Origin: Branchinecta lynchi
Taxonomy: Eukaryota > Arthropoda > Branchiopoda > Anostraca > Branchinectidae
Direction: 5' to 3'
DNA length: 64,000 nucleotides
Assembly (NCBI GenBank): GCA_023053575.1
Contig: JAKZAP010000004.1
Location: 16,999,624-17,063,623 of the forward strand
Shown here: positions 25,433 through 35,697 of the stretch, in pieces
Position numbering within the stretch: position 1 is the stretch's first letter
Layout: each line of letters opens with the position of its first letter
Notes under the pieces: generated by a model
What the model saw: only the letters and a program-made list of their open reading frames with translations
What the model was told of the DNA's origin: nothing
Databases searched by the model: none
Program-made: the position numbers and the translations under genes

Positions 25433-27265
25433 TTTATTTAAACTAAGAAAGGACCAACTAGTGGAAAAAATTACAAAATAAATAACAAACACTGGCAAAG
25501 CCGTAAACTACAAAGAAAAGAAAAACAAAATATGATTAATAACCTGGAGAGAACCCACAGTATAGTAGGGTACCCCACGACAGCCAAATTGGCAAGCTTA
25601 GCCGTATACGGGAAGTCGCCATCGTCATCTTTAAACATCTACGCCCAGTTACTACGGTCCAAATAGTTCAGTTTGACGCTAAAATAATTTTCAAATTCAA
25701 ATAATTCAATTTTGGCATTTAGGACTCATTCTGCTTTCCCAGCACGGGAGCGCCCCCCTATCATTTAAATTGTGCAAAAATATGCACAACGATCGCTGAG
25801 CAAATATATTATGTGTTACATGAAAATGCTCAGCATTCCTAATAGCTCGTGCCTGCTTTTCGAGCTCCCCCGAAAGTAAACAGTCGGTCAATGAGGCTTA
25901 GTCCCAGGCGACGGGACCCCTGGGACACAACCATTTGCTAAATAGGATTCCATCCAAGGGTGTTTATACTATTTGTATGTAAAAGGCACATTCATCCTTA
26001 TCAGCCCAGTTGGTTACGCTGGCTGATTTAAACATCATTAGACCCCAAGGAATGGAGATAGGGAAGCGGCTACCATTGTAGCTTTTAGGGGAAGGTAGAA
26101 AAATACCTGAAAAAAGAGGAAATAATGGAAACAATGTCGGGGGTCCAAAGTGGTAGATAAGGGAATACGTTGAGAGCTTAGCAACAGCCCAATTACAGTC
26201 CAAAATAAACTCATGAAGAGTAGAAGACTATAGGTAGGAAATACAAGGAATAACTGATAGAAACTTTGTTCAAATTTTGTTTGTATTCTTCTCATGCAGT
26301 CTTTTGCATCCCCAGTCGTGCCCGGAAAAAGTTTAACTTAAAAGGCAGGTTATTTGTGTATATTTTTTTAAATACACTGGATTATTTGGACTCTTGAGCT
26401 ATTTTCAATCTCTCCACAACAGGCTCTTGTAGGGTCGTTGAGAATATGAAGGGCCTCCCACAAAACCGGCTCCACAACTGAACCGGTAAATCAAAACAAG
26501 AGAACAAACCGGGGCTGCTGCGTGCATACCTCGTATAGTCGATTTTTACCGAAAATTACGTTTCATTCGTTTCCTATGCAGTTTTTCATGCCGCGTCTTC
26601 TGGTGGCAATGAAAAAATTCCATCTCTTTTACGTTTGCGTCCAAACGACAAAAACACACCTCGTAAAATCTTGAACATTTTCAGTCAATATATACAAGTC
26701 GTGTGCCGGAATGCTTTCAGAAGCCTTTATTTATACAAGGTGTGCGCATAGTCTAGTCTGGCTGGACAATTTAAACGAGTTGTGCCGTCAATTGATTACG
26801 TTAAAAGACTGCATTACTGCAACTTGGTTGACTTAGGTTCGTGACGGTCAGTGTGGACACTTCCTTGGTTCTCTGCTGAAGCAGTCTAGTACACTAGCTC
26901 TTCTTAGTCGCGGTACATACACGTATAACCTAGGGGCTAGACGTTCATGCACCATGCTTTGTCAGGGTAGGCAACTCAGATGTCCATGCATCATGCTTGA
27001 AAAGGGGCTACTACATTAAACTGGAGAGAAGTAAACTACTATACAGTTACCTTGGTGAAGTTATTATGTAGCTACAGGGGGCTAGTGTGCTAGACAGAAG
27101 AGAAATAAATGATGAAGTTTTTGACGGTTGACTTGTTTTTTTCCTTCCAATTTTCAAATACCCAATTCTGTGTTTTTTGCAGTCACTGAGAGACCACACG
27201 TTTTTACTATATAAGGCAGTGTCTATCGTTCCCGGACCCAGAATTGGTACCTCAAATGCCAAAAG
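25433..27265. other. no recognisable gene
   Basis: Short ORFs only. Two copies of an ACCTCGTA motif lie at 26525 and 26655 (see findings). Confidence 0.45.
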
Positions 27266-27269
27266 TAGT

Positions 27270-28640
27270 CAACCGGTCGAGTACCCTACCAAACAGGAGC
27301 TAATAGTACTTGACCAGTCGAATAACAAGGATCATGGAGAGCTATAAGTACTTGATAAGTCGAGGAATTGAACCTCGAGCCGCTAATAGTACTAGACCGG
27401 TCGAGTACCCCTGTCTTGGGAAGCCAGAAGTACTTGAGCATGAGGAAGGAACAGGTCGAGTAATTTCTACCATAAGAGCTATCTGTCCTCGAATTTACAA
27501 ACGAAATCTGTAAGAATGTAAGGTCGAGTAACCAACCCCCAGTGACTAATGGTACTCGACCATAATATAAATTGTCAAGTAGGTCGAGCACTCATAGCAG
27601 TGGCAGCTATCAGCACTCGACCTGTAAAGGATGTCGAGTGTTTGACGTCCCAGAAGCTATTCACACTCGAACTAATATTACTAATAGGAGGTCAATGACG
27701 GCTTTTTTTTTTTGTATCTCTTACAAGTTAGCACAGCCTCGCAAGCCCCGCTTTTGTTGTGCTATTGAAAACAAAATGTTAATTTTCAATAAAACTGTTC
27801 TACTACTAAACACTCGACCTGTTGAAGGAGTATTAATCGGTCGAGTACTTGATGCCCTAGCAGCTAATTGTACTCGACCTAACATTACAAATAGGAAGTC
27901 ACGTATTCAGGGCAGTGGCAGCTATGAAAACTTGACTTGTTGAAGACGGATTGGTAGGTCAAGCACTCCAGTAATCGAGAATCCACGTCACCGTTTATTA
28001 GGTTGAGTACTAATAGCGAGCACCACCTTGACTCTACCTCTAACTATTACACTAGGTAGAGTACCGATAGCTGCTGAGCCGTCAAATACTCGACTTGTTA
28101 ACGCCCCCTTTATTATGTCAAGTACTAATAGCTACCACCATCATCTATCCCCGACCTCCCATTATTATAAGAGGTCGAGTACGAATAACTCCTAGGGCAT
28201 CAAGCATTCGACCTCAAAAGTTATCCTCATATATTTCGGATATTAATAGCCGTCACCACCCTGCATACTTGACCTGAATATTAGGTCTAGTGCAATTAGC
28301 TGCTGGGATGTCAAATACTCGATCCATCGAGTGCTAATAGCTGCCACTGCTATGGATACTCCACTTACTCGACCTTACGACTTTCCGAATTTCATTTTTA
28401 AGGTCGAGGACAGATTGTTCCTACGGTAGAATGTACTCGACCGATTACTTTCTGGCTCCAAGTTCCTTCAATACAGTCAAGTATTTTAGCTTTCCGAGCC
28501 ACGTGTGCTCGACCAGTCTAGTACTAATAGCGACGGAAGGTTCAATTCCTTGACTCGTCGAGTCCCATAGCTTCCGTGACCCTTGTTACTCGACTGGTCG
28601 AGTAGTTTTAGCATTCGAGGCGTCGATTCCAGGTCCGCGA
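27270..28640. repeat. array of degenerate short palindromes (GGTCGAGTA / TACTCGACC)
   Basis: About 22 forward cores (GGTCGAGTACTAATAGC type) alternate with inverse cores (TACTCGACC type). A core and its inverse are usually 25-45 bases apart, so each unit can form a hairpin with 8-10 bp arms. Unit spacing is about 50 bases, with a break at about 27690-27800. Inner sequences often keep AGCTGCCAC or TAATAGC. Units are diverged, so the array is old or under compensatory constraint. No ORF longer than 123 codons. Confidence 0.85.
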
Positions 28641-28834
28641 ACAATGTACACTGCCTTTTACAAAATGCAACTCTTCACCGATCGCAGTGCCCTTTAGATT
28701 GAACAAAAATTACTTTTACTATGACTTTTCGAACGTTCGGTCATTTCTGAAAGCAAGAGGCAGAGTTTGTTTGACAGGTTCTGGGCGAAAAGACCTTAAA
28801 CTTCGAATACGTCCACTTCACACAGAAACCCTTA

Positions 28835-29004
28835 TGGTCCATTTACACACTACGTAAAATCAGAGCGTATTTTGAAATCCGAGCATATTTTACGCACGTT
28901 TTGAGCTTGAAAAGATTTCTAGCAATACGGACGTAGAGAAATCTTTTCAAGCTCAAAACGTGCGTAAAATACGCTCGGATTTTACGCAGTGTGTAAACCC
29001 ACCA
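28835..29004. mobile_element. 170 bp foldback MITE with TTA target duplication
   Basis: TGGTCCATTTACACACTACG at the left is inverted at the right as GCAGTGTGTAAACCCACCA. The centre arms CGTTTTGAGCTTGAAAAGAT and ATCTTTTCAAGCTCAAAACG are perfect inverses. TTA flanks both ends. Confidence 0.88.
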
Positions 29005-29524
29005 TTAGCCTTGATGCATGTAAGGTGCATGACCTCATGGAATTACTGGATGTGTTGCCACAAGATACTCATGCCTGCTATAGAAGTATCAAATCCAAGT
29101 GATGCATCTATTTGATTGTAAATTACTTTTGTTTTCTTAGAAGAGCATTTTATTTTTTTTTTAAAAAGCCTGATTTTAAATGTGTAGCCCATAGCTGGGG
29201 CTGGTAGCCCATAAACTGATTTTTAACCCTTAAGAACGTGCGTAAGAACGTTGGCACACCTCGTAAAAATGGCACTTTACATGTTTAACTTCTTCACACC
29301 TCGTAAATCTTAAATTATCAAAGAAGACCGGTTGACGCACCTCGTATAAAGCAAATGGGAAGCCGCGCACACCTCGTATGAGCTGTTTATACCACTTCTA
29401 ACTGTGTTTGGTGAATAAAATTAATATCTTCGTATAAACGAGTCACTTGGATTTTTTAGGTATTTTTATGTTAAAAATCGAACGAACAAATCAGTTTTTA
29501 TGGTCTCATTGTTAGACGTTGCAT

Positions 29525-30043
29525 TTGACAATGCAAAACGGATACATCAGCTACATTTTGTAGAGCTATATTTCGGCCCTTCTTGGCAAGGGTCCTCTTG
29601 AGCCCCAAGCCACCCAAGCTGGAAAATGAACTTGAGGAAAAAAATTAAAGATTCTTCGTTAAATATCTGATTTTGCGAACTTCTTCCCTGATAACCGCTT
29701 GGAGGTTCTGGTGCTGTGATTTCATTTTAGACACGGCTGCTGTTTTTGCTGCTCGAGCCTCGATTGGGTCGCCGAAAGAGCAGAGGTTTTTTCTGCATTT
29801 TGGTTTTGGTGTCACTTGTCTCTTCTTCTTCTTCCCAGTTAATATCACAGCATGAGCTTTAACTTCAAGCAGTTTTCAAGGAAGACGTTCACAAAATCAG
29901 ATATCTAAGAAGAATCTTTAATTGTTTTTCCACAAGTTCATTTTCCAGCTGGAGCGGCTTGAGCCTGAAGAGGACCCTTGCCAAGAAGAGCTGAAATATA
30001 GCTCTAATAAAATGTAGCTGATGTATCCGTTTTGCATTGTCAA
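29525..30043. mobile_element. TTCGGCCC foldback element with coding-like centre
   Basis: Left TTGACAATGCAAAACGGATA is the inverse of the right TATCCGTTTTGCATTGTCAA. Arms of about 170 bases include TTCGGCCCTTCTTGGCAAGG and ATTAAAGATTCTTC blocks. The roughly 170 bp centre lies in a 67-codon minus-strand ORF (29645-29848), very basic, with IEARAAKTAAVSKMKSQ. I do not recognise a family. Confidence 0.8.
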
Positions 30044-30363
30044 ATATGATTTGCAGTCAGCTTGGGCTGAAGGAATATCTATTAGACGGTGCAAATATCA
30101 GACTGACAATCCACCATTTTTGGTAGGTCCATTGCGATACATTTTCTCGGAATCGTTTGCCGTTGTAGTCGCTAAATATTCAAAGGATAAGCGCATAGAG
30201 GTAAATCTGAAGGGGAAATCCCCAGTATGAAAATCGACTGTTCGGGAATCGGGAGTAGCTGAACAACGAAGTATCGCATTTTGGGGGGTGGGGGTCTTCA
30301 AGCCTATTTGAGTGAATATGTGATGGGTAACTATAATGTCGTATCTCAGTTCTGTTGGGTTGA

Positions 30364-30711
30364 ACTTAATAACGTTTTGGACAAGTCAGTTGCCACAGGA
30401 GCTCTGTGGATTACAAAGTAAACCAAAAAATAACTTTAACTGCTTTTTGTCGTTATCTCATTTTTCTTTCTTAATAACGTTTAACTTAATAACGTTTTGG
30501 ACAAGTCAGTTGCCACAGGAGCTCTGTGGATTACAAAGTAAACCAAAAAATAACTTTAACTGCTTTTTGTCGTTATCTCATTTTTCTTTCTTAATAACGT
30601 TTAACTTAATAACGTTTTGGACAAGTCAGTTGCCACAGGAGCTCTGTGGATTACAAAGTAAACCAAAAAATAACTTTAACTGCTTTTTGTCGTTATCTCA
30701 TTTTTCTTTCT
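30364..30711 (+). repeat. perfect 120 bp tandem triplication
   Basis: The unit beginning ACTTAATAACGTTTTGGACA occurs three times with no visible difference over at least 108 bases. Because 120 is a multiple of three, one frame (30336-30737) reads a 40-residue repeat three times. This is more likely a side effect of period length than a gene. Confidence 0.95.
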
Positions 30712-32162
30712 GGTGTTTTTTCGCTCCGAAACTTTGACGCAGGTTTCTTTATAGTGACGCCGATTTCATATGCGTATTTTCGCGTGCGAAATCTTATTGC
30801 CCTGTGCGTGCACATAGCTTTAGAATTCTGTGGAAAGTCGGTTTTAGGAAGAAAAAATGAGGAAGGGCAGATCCCCTGTTCTCTTAGTTTTGTTCTTCTT
30901 CTTCCTTACTAAGAGAGGGGCCCTGTTCTGAGGGAGGAGCCCTGTTTTGATTAAGGCAGTAGTTTTCTTTGACAGTGACAAGATTGATAAGCTAATTGCT
31001 TTGCAGACTGCTGCTTTGCTGGAGAATCAGTATAAAATTTATGGAACTACAGAAAAACGCGAAGAAAGTCTAGTAAAAAGTGGAAAAGAACGGATAAGGA
31101 TTTCTTTTGGGCCTTTCAGATTAGATATAAGCCGTAGCAGAAATAATTCGTCATCCTATTTAGTAGAGCAAATATTGTGGTCATTTTCCTGCGGTTTCTA
31201 AGCATTCTCTGACGACTGTGATTAGTGCGGCATCAACATTTTCCTCTCTGTTACCTGCTGTCTTTTTGTTATTCTTCGGATCTTATCACGTTTGAATGGC
31301 TTGTCCAAATGCCATCTTAAATATATAAACATATTTACTTGCTGTTGAAAGAGACAGTGACATCCTTTGTCAGTCGTACTCTCGCACTTACATCATGTCA
31401 AATGTGTCGCCCGAACGCCGTTTTCTAAGGTCTGACCAATTACTGTCTGTTGATGTCAAGCCTACGACACGCGCTCTAGCCATTTCTGATGAGGCATGAG
31501 GGAGGCATGCAACACTAAGTTATTTCTAAGGCGTTGGACCTAGAGATTTAAACTTCGTTCGAAAAGAGGACAGGGTCTTGGCTTAGCTGTGATATGTCCC
31601 CGAAAAAAATAAAATCAAAGGAAATAAAAGAGATTTTCGAGTTTTTTTTTTTATTAGCTAGTTGTCCCGCTAAGATGATATGCGAGAGATAAATATTATG
31701 TCGGATATTTCGGTTGCACTTCCGGCAAACCGTCCTCCGCGAAAATAAACAATATCATAAAATCCCAAATCAATATTATATTCGAGAAAAATGTCGACAT
31801 TTATTTTCATAAATACTCTTCAGATCTACTTGACTGTGAAATATATATAAAAATGACTCAAGACTGACGAATAGGATCGCAGGTTCGTTTCTTCCACCTA
31901 CAGCCTGATAAGGACTTAAAAAAAAATGGCAAAAATGGTGACCAAATTTGTTGCACCAAAAAGGGCCGGGATACCGCCAGTCCCTGATGTACTGCAACAT
32001 ATGTTTAAATATATAAATAGCCTACTAATATATATATATATATTAAGGATACATTTTTCGGCTAAGCAAAGTTTCGGGAAATTGTGATTTAGCTCACTTG
32101 ATCAATTATTATGGGTTGGGATTGAAATTAGTAGATAAACACAGAGCCTGTAGTGTCTCCCA
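30712..32162. other. no secure gene; one coding-like ORF
   Basis: An 84-codon plus-strand frame at 30947-31201 has a mixed, globular-looking composition (DKIDKLIALQTAALLENQYK at its start) but no recognised domain and no ATG at its beginning. (TA)n at about 32027-32044. Confidence 0.3.
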
Positions 32163-32362
32163 AGGGTTGGTCACCAAAAGTAACTTCGTACACCCTGGAA
32201 AGTAACCTAAAAGTATCTCAAAGTAACCCAATGTAACCTAATGTAACCCAATGCAATGTAACCCAAAGTAATCCAATGTAACCAAAAGTAACCCAAAGTA
32301 AACCTGAGTAACCCAAAGTCTCCTGAAGTAACTCCACACCCTGGTTCTTGGTGACCAACCCT
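32163..32362 (+). repeat. 10-mer minisatellite bounded by a perfect 15 bp inverted repeat
   Basis: AGGGTTGGTCACCAA at 32163-32177 is the exact inverse of 32348-32362. Between them about thirteen 9-11 bp units of the AAGTAACCCA / ATGTAACCCA type run to about 32337. GTGTCTCCC also lies just outside both ends. Confidence 0.9.
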
Positions 32363-32959
32363 GGGTGTCTCCCTTGCATCCTTTCTTGCATTAGAGCGCT
32401 GTGCACGGTCCGGTAAGTGGATTATCATTTTGAATAAATTACTTTCGGTAAATCAAAGTTTTGAACGGGGAAACGGAGCCGTTGGGCGTTGATTTCTCGT
32501 CAAGAAACTGAGATTATAAACACCCTCTCTAGTATCCTATGATTGGTACCTCTGCGCCACTGGGACCCAGTTAATATCTTTGGCATCTTTTCTGACGACA
32601 GATTTATCTGGAGACTTAGAAAAATGTTGTCTACGGAAGGCTATTAGTTACATCTTAATTGTAAATTTGACATAGTGTAATTTTGGAGGTTCACGGGATG
32701 TCGCTTGCAGGTGCAAGATGCCAATTGACTCCTTGTAAATTTTCTAAGGAGGGCGAAGTTGTCACGAAAAGATGAACAGGTATTTTATGAACGATAAGAA
32801 ACTCCTGAGCAATAAACGGGAAGTTTGTAAATGCCTGAGGCGTGGCAGTGCGAATCCAGAGATCTGCTTTGAGTGGGGGGGGGGGGGCTAGAAGCGAAAG
32901 GGTCGTTGTTGATAGCTGAGGGCTTCAGCGTGATAAAAAATCAGGCTTTCCGTAGCTGA

Positions 32960-33217
32960 TTTTTTGTTTTGCTGCATCCCTTCCGTGAGGAACGTCCATC
33001 ATTGCTAGCTAAGAGACTGGTTCTTGAGGATATCGAGAGAAGCCTCCATGCTGGTGCGAGGTTAGACAAGGAAAACAAGAAGCTGAGGCTGGAGAATCTC
33101 GAGACTCCTTGGCTTGCGAGTAAGCAATTCCTGTTGCTAGTGATCACGGTTGTTATACTGACATGGGCAAACTTGGATTATTTTCATAGTATGCCGAAAC
33201 CTGCTCAGGTTTGCTAG
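32960..33217 (+). CDS. possible C-terminal exon with a membrane segment
   Basis: The frame is open from a TGA at 32957 to TAG at 33215. It has no ATG at the start, so if real it is an internal or terminal exon. The product is a Lys/Glu/Leu-rich amphipathic stretch (LAKRLVLEDIERSL, then LDKENKKLRLENLE), a 19-residue hydrophobic segment FLLLVITVVILTWANLDYF and a short tail MPKPAQVC. This coiled-coil-plus-anchor layout is more protein-like than the surrounding ORFs. No family is recognised, and the acceptor site is not obvious. A palindromic MITE begins three bases after the stop. Confidence 0.3.
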   Translation, partial: FFVLLHPFREERPSLLAKRLVLEDIERSLHAGARLDKENKKLRLENLETPWLASKQFLLLVITVVILTWANLDYFHSMPKPAQVC

Positions 33218-33220
33218 ACA

Positions 33221-33579
33221 CACTGTCAGAAGTTTCATAACAGAAAACACAAGGACGCACAGCTTCAACAGATAACACTTGGGATATAGTCTGTTGTGAT
33301 TTTTGAAAACGTCATGCATTAAATGTTGTGCATAACAAGCATTGCCAGGAAGAGCTAAAAAAAACGACGAAAAAGGATCTGCTGACTTTTTTTTTTGTCG
33401 TCATGATTTCGGGAAAGTAAGCAGGTGCTTTTTCGGCTTTTTTTTTGCTCTTCCTGGCAATACTTGGTATGCACAACATTTAATGAATAACATTTTCAAA
33501 GTCGCAACAGATTACATCCCAAGTGTTGTCTGTTGAACAGCGCATCCTTGTGTTATCTGTTAAGAAACTTCTCACAGTG
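33221..33579. mobile_element. long palindromic MITE (CACTGTCAGAAG family), copy 2
   Basis: Starts CACTGTCAGAAGTTTCATAA, ends AACTTCTCACAGTG, and is flanked by CA on both sides. The arms carry AACAGATAACAC-type blocks and an inner GGAAGAGC/GCTCTTCC inverse. Confidence 0.85.
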
Positions 33580-34926
33580 CACCAGGCAACTGGTGCACTA
33601 CCAGGTGATTGCTTTGCTCCTCCTCTCTCCTATAGTGACTCACTTTGTAACATCTTTACTTCGAACACACTGGGTGATAAATCTTTTTGGGTTTGCTAAC
33701 CTTACTATCCGATAACTGCTGGAGACTCTTTTCACAGACAAGCCTCTTTGAATCCTTTCAGCTCTGTCTTGACAGACGACCGTCACACAGTTCGAATGCT
33801 ATGTTAATCAATCCCGTTCAAGAGGTATTTCATAGGCAGGAGGTCCGGATATAAAAGTACTTCTTGTATAATATTGTCGTCTGTTGTGTGACAGCTGATG
33901 TTCCCCAACACCCTCCATTGGGGGGCACCATTTTACTACCAACAGTGGTAGACAGAGTGTGCTTTTCTGTTCACTCTTAAGGGAGCGAATCTATCACTAT
34001 GTTTGGCAGCTCGGTTGCGTCAACCGGGATTGTTCCAGGTGACATATTGCTCTCAGTCCTGCGCGTGCATTCTTTTCAGAAGAAACCTACCATCGAGGAA
34101 AAGTACCAGGAAAAGGTGTTTGGGAAATTGTCACGCAAATTGCTCGTCTCGGTGGCTCTGCGTCTATTCAAACAATGTTTACAACGGATACGTCAGCTAT
34201 GAGTCTTTCTTGCTGTTTTGTCTTGGAACTCGTTTAATTATTAATTTTAATTATTAAAATTAAGGCTATATGTCAGTCGCTACATTTTTTAATTGTACAT
34301 ACCCTTTAAGAAGTCGATTTTTGGGACCAATTATTATTATATTTGCTTTGTTTTATTAATCTTTTGCGTTTCAACACGGCAATGAAAGCTCAGTGTTCTA
34401 TTTTTTGTGTTTTATTCTCCGCGATCTTTGTGAGTAATTAGCCGATTAAATCATTAACTCATACACTCATTCTATTCATATACGGATTTGGCCTCGAACT
34501 ATTTGATAACCCGTTGTTAGTGAAGCCAGACGCTCCCCCCAGTCTTACTGTAGGCGACTGTCTAATTCGCTATCCAAATCATTGGTCTTTCCTTTCAGGT
34601 CTTCTGATGACTAAATGTCATAATTTAGTCATACAAAACTTTAACCCGGCCTTACAAAATTTAAATTATTAAAATAAAATTAAAACAGCCTTACGGAATT
34701 ATACTGAGGCAAGAAGAGATTGCCAAAACGTAGAAAATTGGCTTAGCTACAATACGAGGGGTTGCTCACTCCCGAAATACATGTAAAGTAAAGGTGCCCA
34801 GTCGGTTCCGGGGTTCCCAAGAGCTATACTCACAAAAGTGTCAAAATTCCTGAGAAAAAGGTACTTTTCTAAAAAATGTAATTTGTATGAAAAGGTTTCA
34901 TTTTCAGAGAAAAAGTGTCATGGTGT
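33580..34926. other. no recognisable gene
   Basis: AT-rich, short ORFs only. ACGGATACGTCAGCT near 34186 is a small piece of the TTCGGCCC family terminus. Confidence 0.4.
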
Positions 34927-35280
34927 CAGAGGCGTTACTAGCCAAAATGTTTGGGGGGGGGGACGAGGCATTTACCGACTGGCTGGTAATTTTTACCGAC
35001 TTTTTCTGCAGAAAAAAAGACTGTTTTCAACAAAAACATGCAATTTCCGAAAAAAATCGACTGATTTTCAGAAAAATCCACTTATTTTCAGAAAAACTGA
35101 CTATTTTGAGGAAAAATCGACCAGTTTTCAGAAAAAACGACTATTTTCATGAAAAAAATCAACTGTTTTTACGAAAAATCGCGACGCTTCGTGCCGACTT
35201 GGTTATTTTTTTTACCGGCTGGCTGACAGAATTGGGGGGGGGGGGGGGTGGTTCCCCCTCCCCCAGTCGTGACGTCCCTG
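34927..35280 (+). mobile_element. hAT-like non-autonomous element with GGCGT-CAC-type ends
   Basis: CAGAGGCGTTACTAG at the left and CGTGACGTCCCTG at the right are imperfect inverses and resemble the ends of the element at 60357-61682. Inside, a G-run and C-rich ends flank a tandem of about 24 bases (TTTTCAGAAAAATCGACT type). The flanking 8-mers do not match well, so the boundary is provisional. Confidence 0.6.
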
Positions 35281-35500
35281 ATAGGGTCATCCAGTGGCAA
35301 ACATGCTTCAGAAAGCACCAAAAATGTCACACTTGGCAACACTGGTCAGCGCCCAGAGAGGATGTAGGCCTACAGTGGTGTCCACCAGGAGCATACCCCC
35401 TCGAGGCCAAATTCGCCAGCTCATTTCCAGAAATTGACAGACAGAAGAGGGCTAAGAATGCGAGTTAGCTTGAACAAGTGCCTGAACACATGGTTCTAGC

Positions 35501-35689
35501 CAGGCCCGTATCCAGGAATTTATTTCGGAGGGGGGGGGGGTTGCCTGCGGGTCGGACAAGAAAGTACAAAAAAGACATTGATCAGAGGGGAAAAGCCTAT
35601 AAAAATGATTATTTTTGCATATTTCGGGGGGGGGGGGGGGGGGCAACCCCCAACTCCTGGCCCCCCCCCCCCCCCTGGATACGGCCTTG
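35501..35689 (+). mobile_element. short hAT MITE with poly-G/poly-C arms, copy 1
   Basis: Ends CAGGCCCGTATCCAGGAATT and CTGGATACGGCCTTG. The 8 bp target duplication GTTCTAGC is perfect (35493-35500 and 35690-35697). Long G and C runs lie inside the ends. Confidence 0.95.
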
Positions 35690-35697
35690 GTTCTAGC

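Noticed and set aside
27270..28640. CRISPR-like array
   Set aside because: Units are diverged palindromes without constant repeats or unique spacers of fixed length, and the DNA is animal genomic sequence.
34887..35468. 193-codon plus-strand ORF
   Set aside because: It is made of a short A/T-rich tandem repeat and G-runs inside a hAT-like element, which simply lack stops in that frame.
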